The notes: generated by a model from the letters alone, not told the origin. Shown: positions 1-8,057, numbered from the stretch's first letter. The stretch is 64,000 bases of DNA from Thioclava marina (GCF_002020135.1 NZ_MPZS01000001.1:1302001-1366000), one strand, 5' to 3'. Program-made: numbers and translations.

Positions 1-549
1 CACCACGACGGGGACGAAAGTCAGTCGACCACCCGGCGCGGAGCTGCCTTGCGCGGCTACCAGCTTCGCGGTCTCGTAATCATCGTGGCGCACCGCTTGC
101 GCGATCTGTTCGAGCTGTACGACCGTATAGGCCTCAGGGTTCAGCCCCAGCTCGGCTGCGAGCTGCGCCTTGCCCTGATTGGTCGCACCGACACCCGGAC
201 CGCCCGGCAGGCGGTCTTCATGGCTGCGATAGTAAGTGACCGTGCTCGGATCCCCTTTGCGTGCGGCTTGCAGCATGTTTTGCAGCTCCGCCACGGTGTA
301 TTTCGTCGGGTCGACATTGTGCAGCCCCGGGAACGTTTGAAGTTCGGCCGCGATCTGGGTCTTGCCCTGGTTCGTTGCCCCGGGCGCCATCGGACCTGAA
401 GCGGGCGAGCTCACCGACATCGGAGCGGCAATCACGCCCTGACCGGAGTCATGGGTAGAGTAAGAAAAACCAGCGGCCGAAGCGATCCCGGAGGAACCGG
501 CGACCAAGGTGGCAGCTGCGATGGCAGTGGTGAAAAGATTGCGGGTCAT
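1..549 (-). CDS. Secreted two-repeat protein, paralogue 1 (3' end outside window)
   Basis: The open frame runs 183 codons to the window edge without a stop, so the C-terminus is missing. Residues 1-26 are a signal peptide (MTRNLF, then an Ala-rich hydrophobic core ending ASA), which predicts export. Two related units follow, starting with GKTQIAAEL at residue 62 and GKAQLAAEL at residue 126. Each continues with a YT-(V)-x-(E/Q)-L motif and an Ala-rich helix, and they are joined by a PGGPG linker. The start is the ATG preceded by AGGAGG. It is the first of three neighbouring genes with the same unit, all on the minus strand. I do not recognise a named family. Secretion and the repeat structure are seen in the sequence; function is unknown. 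Confidence 0.8.
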   Translation of the reverse strand, partial: MTRNLFTTAIAAATLVAGSSGIASAAGFSYSTHDSGQGVIAAPMSVSSPASGPMAPGATNQGKTQIAAELQTFPGLHNVDPTKYTVAELQNMLQAARKGDPSTVTYYRSHEDRLPGGPGVGATNQGKAQLAAELGLNPEAYTVVQLEQIAQAVRHDDYETAKLVAAQGSSAPGGRLTFVPVVV

Positions 550-734
550 GATGACCTCCTAACTCATCAAATAGTTTATCTGTCTGGCGCCGTTCGGGCG
601 TCGATGAGGGTCATTTAAGTGTTCAATAGAGCGAGCAAAGGCCGTTAGGGACCTGAGGTCTGTTCGTCTCCGCGCATATTCCCCGGGAACCGGATTTTGC
701 GTCGCACCAATCACATCCATTTGACTTCAAATCG

Positions 735-770
735 AAAAAACCAAGACGGCCCTCCTGCTGGAGGGCCGTC
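735..770 (-). terminator. Rho-independent terminator after paralogue 2
   Basis: A perfect 10-bp stem (GACGGCCCTC / GAGGGCCGTC, loop of 6) at 745-770 is followed on the minus strand by a run of six T (735-740). It lies 36 bases after the stop of the gene at 806-1342, so paralogues 1 and 2 are probably transcribed separately. Confidence 0.85.
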
Positions 771-805
771 TCTCGCAACTGGAATGTGGTGCGATCAGTT
801 CGTGA

Positions 806-1342
806 TTACCGGATAAACACGATGTAGCCACGGGGGGCCGGGTCACCGTGGGTCGCCACGAAATTCGCGGCGTCCATATGCCCGCGTTGCACGTCGTTCT
901 GCATCCGCTCGAGCTGACCGACAGTGTAATTGCCAGGATCCACGCCGAGCTGCGCGGCAAGTTGCGACTTGCCCTGATCGGTCGCGCCGATCCCCGGACC
1001 GCCCGGCATCAGGTTCTCATGATTGGCGAAATAGAGCGCGACATCCATCCGGCCGCGACGCGCGGCGTGCAGCATGTTGGTCAGCTCCGCGACGGTATAA
1101 TCGCTCGCCCGGATGCCGCGAAACTGCGGGAAGGTCTGAAGCTCGGCCGCGATCTGGGTCTTGCCCTGATTGGTCCAGCCGATGCCCGGACCGCCCGAGG
1201 ACTGGGCGACAGTGCCCATGGGCGCGATGATCACACCTTGTGAAGCGCCGGGCGTGCCGGCGTCACGCGCAGCGGCGGCACCAACAGAGCTGACGGTCAC
1301 CCCGAGGGCGGCGAGAAGTGCAAGAAGCGGTTTGCGTGTCAT
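806..1342 (-). CDS. Secreted two-repeat protein, paralogue 2
   Basis: This 178-aa protein has a signal peptide at residues 1-25 (MTRKPLLALL, hydrophobic stretch, AAA-R). Two units start with GKTQIAAEL at residue 60 and GKSQLAAQL at residue 124. Each has a following YTV-x-(E/Q)-L motif, and a PGGPGIGATDQ linker lies between them. The spacing and wording of the units match paralogue 1 almost residue for residue, so the two genes are recent or constrained duplicates. The ATG is preceded by AGGAGA. The gene has its own terminator downstream. There are no cysteines, no catalytic-looking motif and no membrane segment beyond the signal peptide. Function is unknown; a periplasmic or extracellular role is inferred only from the signal peptide. 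Confidence 0.85.
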   Translation of the reverse strand: MTRKPLLALLAALGVTVSSVGAAAARDAGTPGASQGVIIAPMGTVAQSSGGPGIGWTNQGKTQIAAELQTFPQFRGIRASDYTVAELTNMLHAARRGRMDVALYFANHENLMPGGPGIGATDQGKSQLAAQLGVDPGNYTVGQLERMQNDVQRGHMDAANFVATHGDPAPRGYIVFIR

Positions 1343-1558
1343 GACAATCTCCTTTCATGACATTCGGTTTGAAAATGACTTTCGGCGCTAAGCGTCGTCG
1401 GTGGTGTTGACGTGGTCACGTTCCGACCTGCGAAAAGGACATCAATTAGCCTGCAGGTTGCGATCCCACGCACATAACTCGAGGGAACCCGGCCCAAATC
1501 CGGGCCACTCAAATGGCATTCGGACAAGGCCCAGCGAAAACCTCACTGAAAACACGGG

Positions 1559-1593
1559 GAAAAAACGAAGCGGCCCTCACAAGGAGGGCCGCT
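1559..1593 (-). terminator. Rho-independent terminator after paralogue 3
   Basis: The stem CGGCCCTC / GAGGGCCG (1571-1592, short loop) is followed on the minus strand by TTCGTTTTTT. The stem core is nearly the same as in the terminator at 735-770, as expected if the gene and its terminator were duplicated together. Confidence 0.85.
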
Positions 1594-1618
1594 CGCGCGC
1601 GTTTCAATTTGTGGGGAC

Positions 1619-1951
1619 TTAGCTATCGCGGCCCATCACGGGTTGCGGAGCCACGTCAACCGGCTTGCGGTTCTGGTGCGAAATCACGAAATTCGCCGCC
1701 TCGACTTCATTGTCATAGAGCGCCGACTGGATGCGGGCGAGCTCGGCCGAGGTGTATTTTGCGGGGTCCAGACCCAGCTGAGCGGCGAGCTGCGCCTTGC
1801 CCGGAGTGACTTCGCCGACCGAAGAGCCGGTGCTCGTGCTGTAGGATTTCGACATCGACGGCGCGATGGAACCCTGACCGTCGCCACCTGCGGCGGCGAA
1901 GCTGGTGCTCAGGGCAAGGGCGGCGATGGCGGTGCTGATGATCGTTTTCAT
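1619..1951 (-). CDS. Secreted one-repeat protein, paralogue 3
   Basis: This 110-aa protein has a clean signal peptide (MKTIISTAIAALALSTSFAA, residues 1-21). It carries a single unit starting GKAQLAAQLG at residue 51, followed by YTSAELARIQSAL and an acidic Ala-rich helix ending in NFVISHQ. The unit matches the second (C-terminal) unit of paralogue 2 best. The frame is open further upstream, but the ATG at 1951 is directly preceded by GGAGAGAGA and begins the signal peptide, so it is the likely start. It has its own terminator. This single-unit form may resemble the ancestor of the two-unit paralogues, or it may have lost a unit; the sequence alone does not decide. Function is unknown. Confidence 0.8.
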   Translation of the reverse strand: MKTIISTAIAALALSTSFAAAGGDGQGSIAPSMSKSYSTSTGSSVGEVTPGKAQLAAQLGLDPAKYTSAELARIQSALYDNEVEAANFVISHQNRKPVDVAPQPVMGRDS

Positions 1952-2223
1952 TCTCTCTCTCCAATGATGAAGCTTTTTTCGATGTATCTGCGGGAGATCG
2001 GCGACAGGGGAGGCGTCGGTCCCGCGATGAGGATGATTTAGGATCGTTCGCCCGTGCGGTGTATTGGATAATTTAGACATCGACTTGCGCAAATATGCAC
2101 ATTGAAATCCGTCGAAGCCACGACACAAACCGCGCGCACCTGCCTTGCGGCCCGCGAGCCCTTTCCCTGCCGCCCCTTTCCGACTAGAAGGCCCCGAAAC
2201 CCTTATTTTCCGAGAGGTCGACC

Positions 2224-3879
2224 ATGGCGTCCTATCAATATGTCTATCACATGGATGGTGTCTCGAAGACCTATCCGGGCGGCAAGAAATGCTTCGAGAA
2301 CATCCGCCTGTCCTTCCTGCCCGGCGTCAAGATCGGCGTCGTGGGCGTCAACGGCGCGGGTAAATCGACGCTGCTGCGCATCATGGCGGGCATCGACAAG
2401 GATTTCTCGGGCGAGGCCTGGGCCGCGAAAGGCGCGAAAGTCGGCTATCTGCCGCAGGAGCCCGTGCTCGACCCCGCGCTGAACGTGCGCGGCAACGTCA
2501 TGGAAGGCGTGGCCGCGAAGAAAGCCAAGCTCGACCGCTTCAACGAACTGGCGATGAACTACTCGGACGAGACCGCCGACGAGATGGCGCAGCTTCAGGA
2601 CGAGATCGATTCCGAGAACCTCTGGGATCTCGACAGCCAGGTCGACGTTGCGATGGAAGCCCTGCGCTGCCCGCCCGACGAGGCCGATGTCGAAACCCTC
2701 TCGGGCGGTGAGCGCCGCCGGGTGGCGCTGTGCAAGCTGCTGCTCGAAGCGCCCGACATGCTGCTCTTGGACGAACCGACCAACCACCTCGACGCGGAAA
2801 CCATCGCCTGGCTGCAAAAGCACCTGATCGACTACAAGGGCACGATCCTGTGCGTCACGCACGACCGCTATTTCCTCGACGACATCACCTCGTGGATCCT
2901 CGAACTCGAGCGCGGCCGCGGCATCCCCTACGAGGGCAACTACTCGAGCTGGCTCGAGCAGAAGGCCAAGCGCCTCGAGCAGGAAGCCCGCGAGGACAAG
3001 GCCAAGCAGAAGGTCCTCGAGAAGGAACTTCAGTGGATCCGCGCCGGTGCCAAGGCCCGTCAGGCGAAATCCAAGGCCCGTATCTCGGCCTATGAGAAGA
3101 TGGCGGACCAGTCCGAGCGCGAGCGCGTCGGCAAGGCCCAGATCATCATCCCGAACGGCCCGCGTCTGGGCGGCAAGGTGATCGAGGTCGAGGGCCTGTC
3201 GAAGCATTACGGCGACAAGCAACTGATCGAGAACCTGAGCTTCTCGATCCCGCCGGGCGCCATCGTCGGCGTGATCGGCCCGAACGGCGCCGGTAAATCC
3301 ACGCTCTTCAAGATGATCACCGGGCAGGACACGCCCGATAGCGGCACCGTCACGCTGGGCGACACCGTGAAGCTGGCCTATGTTGATCAGTCGCGCGATG
3401 CGCTCGACCCGAACAAGACCGTCTGGGAGGAAATCTCGGGCGGCGCGGAACTGATCGAGCTGGGCGACGCGCAGGTGAACTCCCGCGCCTATTGCGGTGC
3501 GTTCAACTTCAAGGGCGGCGACCAGCAGAAGAAAGTGGGTCTGCTCTCGGGTGGTGAGCGCAACCGCGTCCACATGGCCAAGCTGCTGAAAGAGGGCGGC
3601 AACGTGCTGCTGCTCGACGAACCGACCAACGATCTGGACGTCGAAACCCTGCAAGCGCTGGAAGCTGCGATCGAGGACTTCGCCGGCAACGCGATCATCA
3701 TCTCGCACGACCGCTTCTTCCTCGACCGCCTCTGCACCCACATCCTCGCCTTCGAGGGCGAGGCCCATGTGGAATTCTTCGAGGGCAACTTCGAGGATTA
3801 CGAGGAAGACAAGATCCGTCGTCTAGGCCCGGATGCGGTCGAGCCGAAGCGGGTGAAGTACAAGAAGTTCAGCCGGTGA
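2224..3879 (+). CDS. ettA: Energy-dependent translational throttle protein EttA (ABC-F ATPase)
   Basis: This is a soluble 551-aa protein with two ABC ATPase domains and no membrane segments, the ABC-F layout. EttA binds the ribosomal E site and gates the first peptide bond according to the ATP/ADP ratio. First domain: Walker A GVNGAGKST at residues 41-49, signature LSGGERRRV and Walker B DEPTNHLDAE. The charged linker holds the arm and P-site tRNA interaction motif region. Second domain: Walker A GPNGAGKST, signature LSGGERNRV, then DEPTNDLDVE. The N-terminus (YQYVYHMDGVSKTYPGGKK) and the length are typical of EttA rather than Uup or YheS. It appears monocistronic, with a divergent promoter region shared with the secreted paralogue at 1951. 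Confidence 0.95.
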   Translation: MASYQYVYHMDGVSKTYPGGKKCFENIRLSFLPGVKIGVVGVNGAGKSTLLRIMAGIDKDFSGEAWAAKGAKVGYLPQEPVLDPALNVRGNVMEGVAAKKAKLDRFNELAMNYSDETADEMAQLQDEIDSENLWDLDSQVDVAMEALRCPPDEADVETLSGGERRRVALCKLLLEAPDMLLLDEPTNHLDAETIAWLQKHLIDYKGTILCVTHDRYFLDDITSWILELERGRGIPYEGNYSSWLEQKAKRLEQEAREDKAKQKVLEKELQWIRAGAKARQAKSKARISAYEKMADQSERERVGKAQIIIPNGPRLGGKVIEVEGLSKHYGDKQLIENLSFSIPPGAIVGVIGPNGAGKSTLFKMITGQDTPDSGTVTLGDTVKLAYVDQSRDALDPNKTVWEEISGGAELIELGDAQVNSRAYCGAFNFKGGDQQKKVGLLSGGERNRVHMAKLLKEGGNVLLLDEPTNDLDVETLQALEAAIEDFAGNAIIISHDRFFLDRLCTHILAFEGEAHVEFFEGNFEDYEEDKIRRLGPDAVEPKRVKYKKFSR

Positions 3880-3905
3880 GGCTGGACAAAGTTTGATGCG
3901 ACCTG

Positions 3906-3937
3906 TTCTCTGAAAGCGAAAATATGCTTTCAGAGAA
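3906..3937. repeat. Perfect 12-bp inverted repeat before the HEPN-like gene
   Basis: The arms TTCTCTGAAAGC (3906-3917) and GCTTTCAGAGAA (3926-3937) are separated by 8 A/T-rich bases and end 9 bases before the ATG at 3947. The only Shine-Dalgarno-like bases (AGAGAA) lie inside the right arm. It could be an operator, a translation-blocking hairpin or the ettA terminator, although no T-run follows it. Confidence 0.75.
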
Positions 3938-3946
3938 TATAGACTA

Positions 3947-4537
3947 ATGGAAAACTGGGTTGCTGAAACGTTACGCTCCAATGGCTTGTCGGACAAAGCA
4001 AAATTGGTCGCGGCCTCCGATGAATCTATTAAGGAAATAGCACATCAACCCATTTACGACGAGCAGGCTTTCAAACGCTCCCTTCGACACAAGAGCAAAC
4101 TGACACAACTGCTCAATACCCATCTTCTGCTCAGCCAAATCGTGTCAGTATTTCTGATGCAAAATTTAGAGAACGCGACGGCCTTAAAGTTCGAACGATG
4201 GGGGCTCGAAAAGAAGGTCGACTTACTTCTCGCGCTTGGCGCGTGTCCTCCAATGATCACAGAAGTAATCAAGCAAATTAACTCTCTTAGAAACAAGGTA
4301 GCTCACGAGTTCGGCTACAAGATCGATCCCGTTGATCTAAGAAGAATTCATGAAAAGTTCCCTCGAGAGTTTTGGAAGGAACTTGATGAAGAGGTCTCGT
4401 TCAGCAAAACCATGTTCGTCGTGACGTACATGTTCGAAGAAGATCGTCGCGAGAACGCTGAAAGGTTGCTTAATAAACAAAAAGCCTTTGCGCGGTTGCG
4501 CATTGCGTTGGATGGTTTTCAGCAGCAGACCTCCTAA
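3947..4537 (+). CDS. HEPN-like hypothetical protein (AT-rich gene)
   Basis: This 196-aa, mostly helical protein has no signal peptide or membrane segment. Residues 112-121 (NSLRNKVAHE) contain R115-x4-H120, the R-x4-6-H motif of HEPN RNase/nucleotidyl-transfer domains, set in the typical context of HEPN-like families. The gene is visibly AT-richer than its neighbours and uses codons rare here (TTA, AAA, ATA), which suggests acquisition. It follows ettA by 67 bp containing a perfect inverted repeat and has no obvious partner nucleotidyltransferase, so a HEPN/MNT toxin-antitoxin pair is not supported. The HEPN assignment rests on the motif and the helical context only. RNase activity is inference. 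Confidence 0.6.
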   Translation: MENWVAETLRSNGLSDKAKLVAASDESIKEIAHQPIYDEQAFKRSLRHKSKLTQLLNTHLLLSQIVSVFLMQNLENATALKFERWGLEKKVDLLLALGACPPMITEVIKQINSLRNKVAHEFGYKIDPVDLRRIHEKFPREFWKELDEEVSFSKTMFVVTYMFEEDRRENAERLLNKQKAFARLRIALDGFQQQTS

Positions 4538-4666
4538 CCCCCGACCAAAACCACACACCCCTCCCCCATCTGACCGCGCCGTTCACACCCCGCCTTCCCC
4601 CTCCCTCTTGAGCCATCTATAGTGGTCCGCAAGGGACAAGACACAAGACAAGGCAGGGACAGCGAA

Positions 4667-5476
4667 GTGGCGCATATCATCGTGATGGGCAACGAAAAGG
4701 GTGGCTCGGGCAAGTCCACCACCTCGATGCATGTGGCGACCGCTCTGGCGCGGATGGGCTGGAAAGTGGGCGCGCTCGATCTCGATCTGCGCCAGCGCAG
4801 CTTCGGGCGTTATGTCGAAAATCGCCTCGCTTTCATGGATCGCGAAGGGCTCGACCTGCCGACCCCGGATTATCGCGAGCTGCCCGAGGTGGATGCGGCG
4901 ACGCTGGCGCCGGGCGAGAACCCCTATGACCATCGCCTCTCCACCGCCGTGGCCGAGATGGAGCCCTCGTGCGATTTCATCCTGATCGACTGCCCCGGCT
5001 CGCATACGCGCCTGAGCCAGGTCGCGCATTCGCTGGCCGATACGCTGGTCACGCCGCTCAATGACAGTTTCATCGATTTCGACCTTCTGGCGCGGATCGA
5101 CCCGGTGACCTCGAAGGTAATCGGCCCCTCGATCTATTCCGAGATGGTCTGGTCGGCCCGCCAGCTGCGCGCCAAGGCGGGGCTGAAGCCGATCGACTGG
5201 GTGGTGCTGCGCAACCGCGTGGGCGCCCAGCAGATGCACAACAAGCGCAAGGTGGGCGCAGCGCTGGAGCAGCTTTCCAAGCGCATCGGTTTCCGCGTAG
5301 CGCCGGGTTTCTCCGAGCGCGTGATCTTCCGCGAGCTGTTCCCGCGCGGACTGACCTTGCTGGACCTGAAGGATCTGGGCGTCGAGAACCTCAACATCTC
5401 GAACGTGGCCGCACGTCAGGAACTGCGCGACCTGATGAAGGAACTCGACCTGCCGGGCGTCACGATCGACTTCTGA
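4667..5476 (+). CDS. mipZ: Division-plane positioning ATPase MipZ
   Basis: This 269-aa ParA/MinD-superfamily ATPase has a deviant Walker A (GNEKGGSGKST, near residues 8-18). A switch/Walker B region reads LIDCPG, and the C-terminal region fits MipZ, whose Caulobacter homologue is about the same length. MipZ forms a ParB-anchored gradient from the chromosome origins and blocks FtsZ polymerisation near the poles, placing division at midcell. I chose the GTG at 4667, preceded by AGGCAGGGAC, because the conserved AHIIVMGNEKGG starts there. A GTG at 4622 is in frame but adds a non-conserved, basic 15-residue leader. It appears monocistronic, with a strong hairpin 40 bp downstream. No parAB is nearby. 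Confidence 0.9.
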   Translation: MAHIIVMGNEKGGSGKSTTSMHVATALARMGWKVGALDLDLRQRSFGRYVENRLAFMDREGLDLPTPDYRELPEVDAATLAPGENPYDHRLSTAVAEMEPSCDFILIDCPGSHTRLSQVAHSLADTLVTPLNDSFIDFDLLARIDPVTSKVIGPSIYSEMVWSARQLRAKAGLKPIDWVVLRNRVGAQQMHNKRKVGAALEQLSKRIGFRVAPGFSERVIFRELFPRGLTLLDLKDLGVENLNISNVAARQELRDLMKELDLPGVTIDF

Positions 5477-5515
5477 GCGCGCACAGTCGCTCTGTGCCAC
5501 CTCTGGAAACGCAGA

Positions 5516-5546
5516 ACGCCCGGGCGATTGCCCGGGCGTCTTGTTT
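5516..5546. terminator. Bidirectional terminator between mipZ and the 50-aa gene
   Basis: A perfect 10-bp stem (ACGCCCGGGC / GCCCGGGCGT, loop GATT, 5516-5539) lies between the convergent genes. It is followed on the plus strand by CTTGTTT, a weak T-tract that fits termination of mipZ. Confidence 0.7.
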
Positions 5547-5578
5547 GCGCGCTTGCGGTCTGGGGAGGAGAGCGGCGC

Positions 5579-5731
5579 TCAGACGGCGCGCGGCAACTGG
5601 GTGAAGGGCGAGACATGCTGGCGCTGCCTCTTGAGCTCGGGCAACGAACGCAGGGCATCGTATCGTGCGTCGAGAACATCATCGCGACGCTTGCTGAACA
5701 GCTTGAAGATCGAAACGAAGGTGCGGGGCAT
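5579..5731 (-). CDS. Small basic conserved-looking protein (50 aa)
   Basis: This 50-aa protein begins MPRTFVSIFKLFSKRRDDVL and ends LKRQRQHVSPFTQLPRAV. The ATG at 5731 is preceded by CAGGAG at good spacing. That favours it over an upstream in-frame start at 5770, which would add 13 residues without a ribosome site. The protein is rich in Arg/Lys and has an amphipathic N-terminal stretch. From memory, similar short proteins occur in other Rhodobacteraceae, but I cannot verify this. Function is unknown. The gene ends convergently with mipZ at a shared terminator. The codon pattern and ribosome site make it more likely real than a chance frame. Confidence 0.6.
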   Translation of the reverse strand: MPRTFVSIFKLFSKRRDDVLDARYDALRSLPELKRQRQHVSPFTQLPRAV

Positions 5732-6038
5732 CTTTGGCTCCTGGGGTCTGTTGCTTGCCGTCAAACACAACCTGGCGGTGAATTATGGCCGGTAAATGGC
5801 GCTTGTGAGGAATGTGCGAGGCCAAGTCGCGGCGGCAGCGTGCTTGTTGAAAACCGCCGAACAATGAGCCGCCGAAGGCTTTATTTTCCAAGCAAATATG
5901 CGGGAATCGCGGCCGGCATCTGCAGGCGGGAGACACAGGCGCGCGACCATCTATCGGCGTGGCGACACGTCATCAGAGCACACGCATAAGGTGTGAACCC
6001 GATCAGGGCCAACCGACACGATTTAAGATGTTGGGAAA
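5732..6038. other. Intergenic stretch without a gene
   Basis: About 300 bases lie between the start of the 50-aa gene and the 3' end of tRNA-Arg. Frames in both directions lack ribosome sites and coding bias. The right side should hold whatever terminates the tRNA transcript, and the left side the promoter of the 50-aa gene, but I see no convincing boxes. Confidence 0.5.
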
Positions 6039-6115
6039 TGGCGGACCCGGAGCGATTCGAACGCCCGACCCCTTGATTCGTAGTCAAGTGCTCTATCCAG
6101 CTGAGCTACGGGTCC
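6039..6115 (-). tRNA. tRNA-Arg (anticodon ACG)
   Basis: The cloverleaf is complete on the minus strand. The acceptor stem is GGACCCG / CGGGTCC, the D-arm AGCTCAGCTGGATAGAGC, the anticodon stem CTTGA / TCAAG around loop CTACGAA (anticodon ACG), and the T-loop GTTCGAATC. The CCA end is encoded (TGG at 6039-6041). The first anticodon base should be deaminated to inosine by TadA, so the tRNA reads CGU, CGC and CGA. Confidence 0.97.
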
Positions 6116-6128
6116 GCTTGTGGGGGGC

Positions 6129-6157
6129 GATTTAGCCCCCGGGGCTGGCCATTGCAA
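6129..6157 (-). promoter_or_regulatory. Sigma-70-type promoter of tRNA-Arg
   Basis: On the minus strand, TTGCAA (6157-6152) and TAAATC (6134-6129) are 17 bases apart and lie 13 bases before the 5' end of the tRNA. Spacing and position fit a housekeeping promoter. Confidence 0.55.
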
Positions 6158-6178
6158 GGGCAAAACGCGACCTATTTC

Positions 6179-6199
6179 GGAAATTTGCCGAAAATTTCC
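6179..6199. repeat. AT-rich inverted repeat after the histidine kinase
   Basis: GGAAATTT (6179-6186) and AAATTTCC (6192-6199) are separated by 5 bases, 18 bp past the kinase stop. It may fold as a weak terminator hairpin in the kinase mRNA, or it may be a protein-binding site. Confidence 0.4.
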
Positions 6200-6216
6200 G
6201 CGCACCCCTTATTTGC

Positions 6217-7641
6217 CTAGCTCTGCGCACAGGCCGCCTTCTCGGAGCCCCCGTCGAAACTGATCCCGGAGGGCAGGAAGATGCGAAATTCGGTGCCGGT
6301 CTCGTCGGTGCGCACCAGATCGAGACGCCCCCCATGGCCACGCACCAGCTCTGCCGCGATGGCGAGGCCGAGCCCCGTGCCGCCCGCGCGGGTGCCCCCG
6401 GTGAAGGGCTGGAAGAGATGCTCTCGGGCACGCTCGGGCAGGCCCGGGCCGCTATCTTGCACCCGGATCCACCAGCCATCGCTGTTCTCCCCCGCCCCGA
6501 TCTCGATCGTTCCGAGGCTCCCCGTGGCTTCGATCGCCTGACGCGCATTGCGCACGAGATTGTTGAGCACGCGGTAGAGCTGCTCGCGATCGGCCCGGAT
6601 CACGAGGTTGGGCGGGACATCCGTGATGAACTCGACCGTCGGCGCGTCGCCGGGGTGCTCCTCGTTCTCCAGCACCTCCTGCGCAAGCTCGCTGAACATG
6701 AAGCGCGAGAGCGTCGGCGGCGGCTCTTTCGCCTTGCCGAAGGCCAGCGTCGTTTCGCACAGGTTGATCGCCCGCCCGATCGAGCCCATCAGCTTCGGCG
6801 CGGCGCGCTTCACGCCGGGATCCTCGGAGCTTTCCATCCGGTCGGCGAAAAGCTGGGCGGTGGTGAGGATGTTGCGAAGATCGTGGCTGATCTTGGCCAC
6901 CGCCTGACCAAGCTGCGCCAACCGCTCCTTCTGGCGCAAAGAGGAGGTGAGCTGGGTCTGCATCGAGGCCAGCGCCTCTTCGGCCACCCGCAGCTCCTCG
7001 ACCCCGGCCTGCGGGGTGATGATGCGTCGCGCATCCTCGGGCGCCTCGGCATAGGCGGCCATATGCGCCACCAGCCGTTTGATCGGCACCACCATCAGCC
7101 GGCGCACGAGGAAGAACAGCAAGACAGCGGTGATCATCGAAAACACCGCCGAGATCGACAGGAGCCGCAGCCCGTATTCGACCATCGCGATCCGCATCGG
7201 TTCGGTGGCGAGCGTGACCTCGATCACGATGCCGCCTTTCTGCACCGGCTCGCCGAGCACGCGGATCACCTTGTTGTCGACATCAAAGAGCGCGTGGACC
7301 GCATCGCGAATCCGCGTCCATTCCGTCGAATTGCGCAGATCGTAGGTCTCGGTCACCGGCGAGGGAATCGGTGAGGACAGCACCAGCTGGCGCACCGCGT
7401 CGCGCCGGAGCACCACGTTGAACACGCCCGCATTCGCCAGAAGCTCCTTTTCGAGATCCGGTGCGATCGTGGTGTCGGTGGTCAGAAGCGCGAGCGAGGC
7501 GATCTGGGCCCGCTCAAGTCGGGTCAGCAGATAGTCCTCGCGGAAGTTCGCGAGACCCGGCAGAAGGATCAACGCTTCGGCGAGCACGACGAAAACCGTC
7601 GTCAGGATCAGAAACCGACCTGAAAGAGTGTTGACTTTCAT
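6217..7641 (-). CDS. Orphan membrane sensor histidine kinase
   Basis: This 474-aa protein has an N-terminal membrane segment (about residues 9-30), a periplasmic sensor region of about 125 residues and a second membrane segment (about 158-180). A HAMP-like linker follows. The phosphoacceptor helix has ISHDLRN (His253), and the ATPase domain has N-box NLVRNA (about 361-366), G1 DSGPG (396-400) and G2 GTGLGLAIA (421-429). It should autophosphorylate and pass phosphate to a response regulator. No regulator gene is adjacent, so the partner is elsewhere. The start ATG begins the first membrane segment. The signal sensed cannot be read from the sequence; the periplasmic part resembles no sensor domain I can name. 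Confidence 0.9.
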   Translation of the reverse strand: MKVNTLSGRFLILTTVFVVLAEALILLPGLANFREDYLLTRLERAQIASLALLTTDTTIAPDLEKELLANAGVFNVVLRRDAVRQLVLSSPIPSPVTETYDLRNSTEWTRIRDAVHALFDVDNKVIRVLGEPVQKGGIVIEVTLATEPMRIAMVEYGLRLLSISAVFSMITAVLLFFLVRRLMVVPIKRLVAHMAAYAEAPEDARRIITPQAGVEELRVAEEALASMQTQLTSSLRQKERLAQLGQAVAKISHDLRNILTTAQLFADRMESSEDPGVKRAAPKLMGSIGRAINLCETTLAFGKAKEPPPTLSRFMFSELAQEVLENEEHPGDAPTVEFITDVPPNLVIRADREQLYRVLNNLVRNARQAIEATGSLGTIEIGAGENSDGWWIRVQDSGPGLPERAREHLFQPFTGGTRAGGTGLGLAIAAELVRGHGGRLDLVRTDETGTEFRIFLPSGISFDGGSEKAACAQS

Positions 7642-7829
7642 CGTCTATCAAACGCTGGGGTGGCGTTGTGCCGTCCCGTCCCTCGCCTCTTTACGCCCCT
7701 CGAGGCACTTGACGCAACCAGGGGGCTTTGCGGACAAGATAGGGGGCTCGCGGAAAAGGCAAAACCCCGTGAGCCATCACGTTTCGCGCTTGGGCCCGAA
7801 TAAAGCGCGAAAAAAGCGCTTGAGGCGAA

Positions 7830-7858
7830 TTGACTTGGCGCGGAGAGGCCACTAAAGA
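7830..7858 (+). promoter_or_regulatory. Sigma-70-type promoter of rpmH
   Basis: TTGACT (7830-7835) and TAAAGA (7853-7858) are separated by exactly 17 bases, 65 bp before the rpmH start. A good -35 with a looser -10 is usual for strong alphaproteobacterial housekeeping promoters. Confidence 0.65.
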
Positions 7859-7922
7859 CCGGGCTTCGAATGCTATCAGGCCTCGAATCCCGTATTCAGG
7901 GGCCCGAACCGGAGTGACAACG

Positions 7923-8057
7923 ATGAAACGCACGTTCCAGCCGTCGAACCTCGTTCGCGCCCGCCGCCACGGCTTCCGTAGCCGTATGGCGACCAAGGGT
8001 GGCCGCAAGGTTCTCAACGCCCGCCGCGCGAAGGGCCGCAAGCGTCTGTCGGCCTAA
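7923..8057 (+). CDS. rpmH: 50S ribosomal protein L34
   Basis: This 44-aa, extremely basic protein begins with the invariant [19 protein letters not shown] and continues with the [19 protein letters not shown] signature of bL34, a component of the large ribosomal subunit. The ATG at 7923 is preceded by GGAG; a longer upstream frame is not conserved. It opens the classic cluster rpmH-rnpA-yidD-(yidC), here with ttcA and a GGDEF/EAL gene inserted before yidC. Confidence 0.98.
   Translation: MKRTFQPSNLVRARRHGFRSRMATKGGRKVLNARRAKGRKRLSA

Noticed and set aside
2203-3768. Minus-strand open frame of 521 codons opposite ettA
   Set aside because: It is a shadow of the duplicated ABC domains; its own repeats copy the ettA repeats in reverse.
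7642-7922. Replication origin near rpmH
   Set aside because: rpmH often lies near oriC and dnaA, but there is no cluster of DnaA boxes, no AT-rich unwinding region and no dnaA here; the one perfect DnaA box in the window is alone at 22212.
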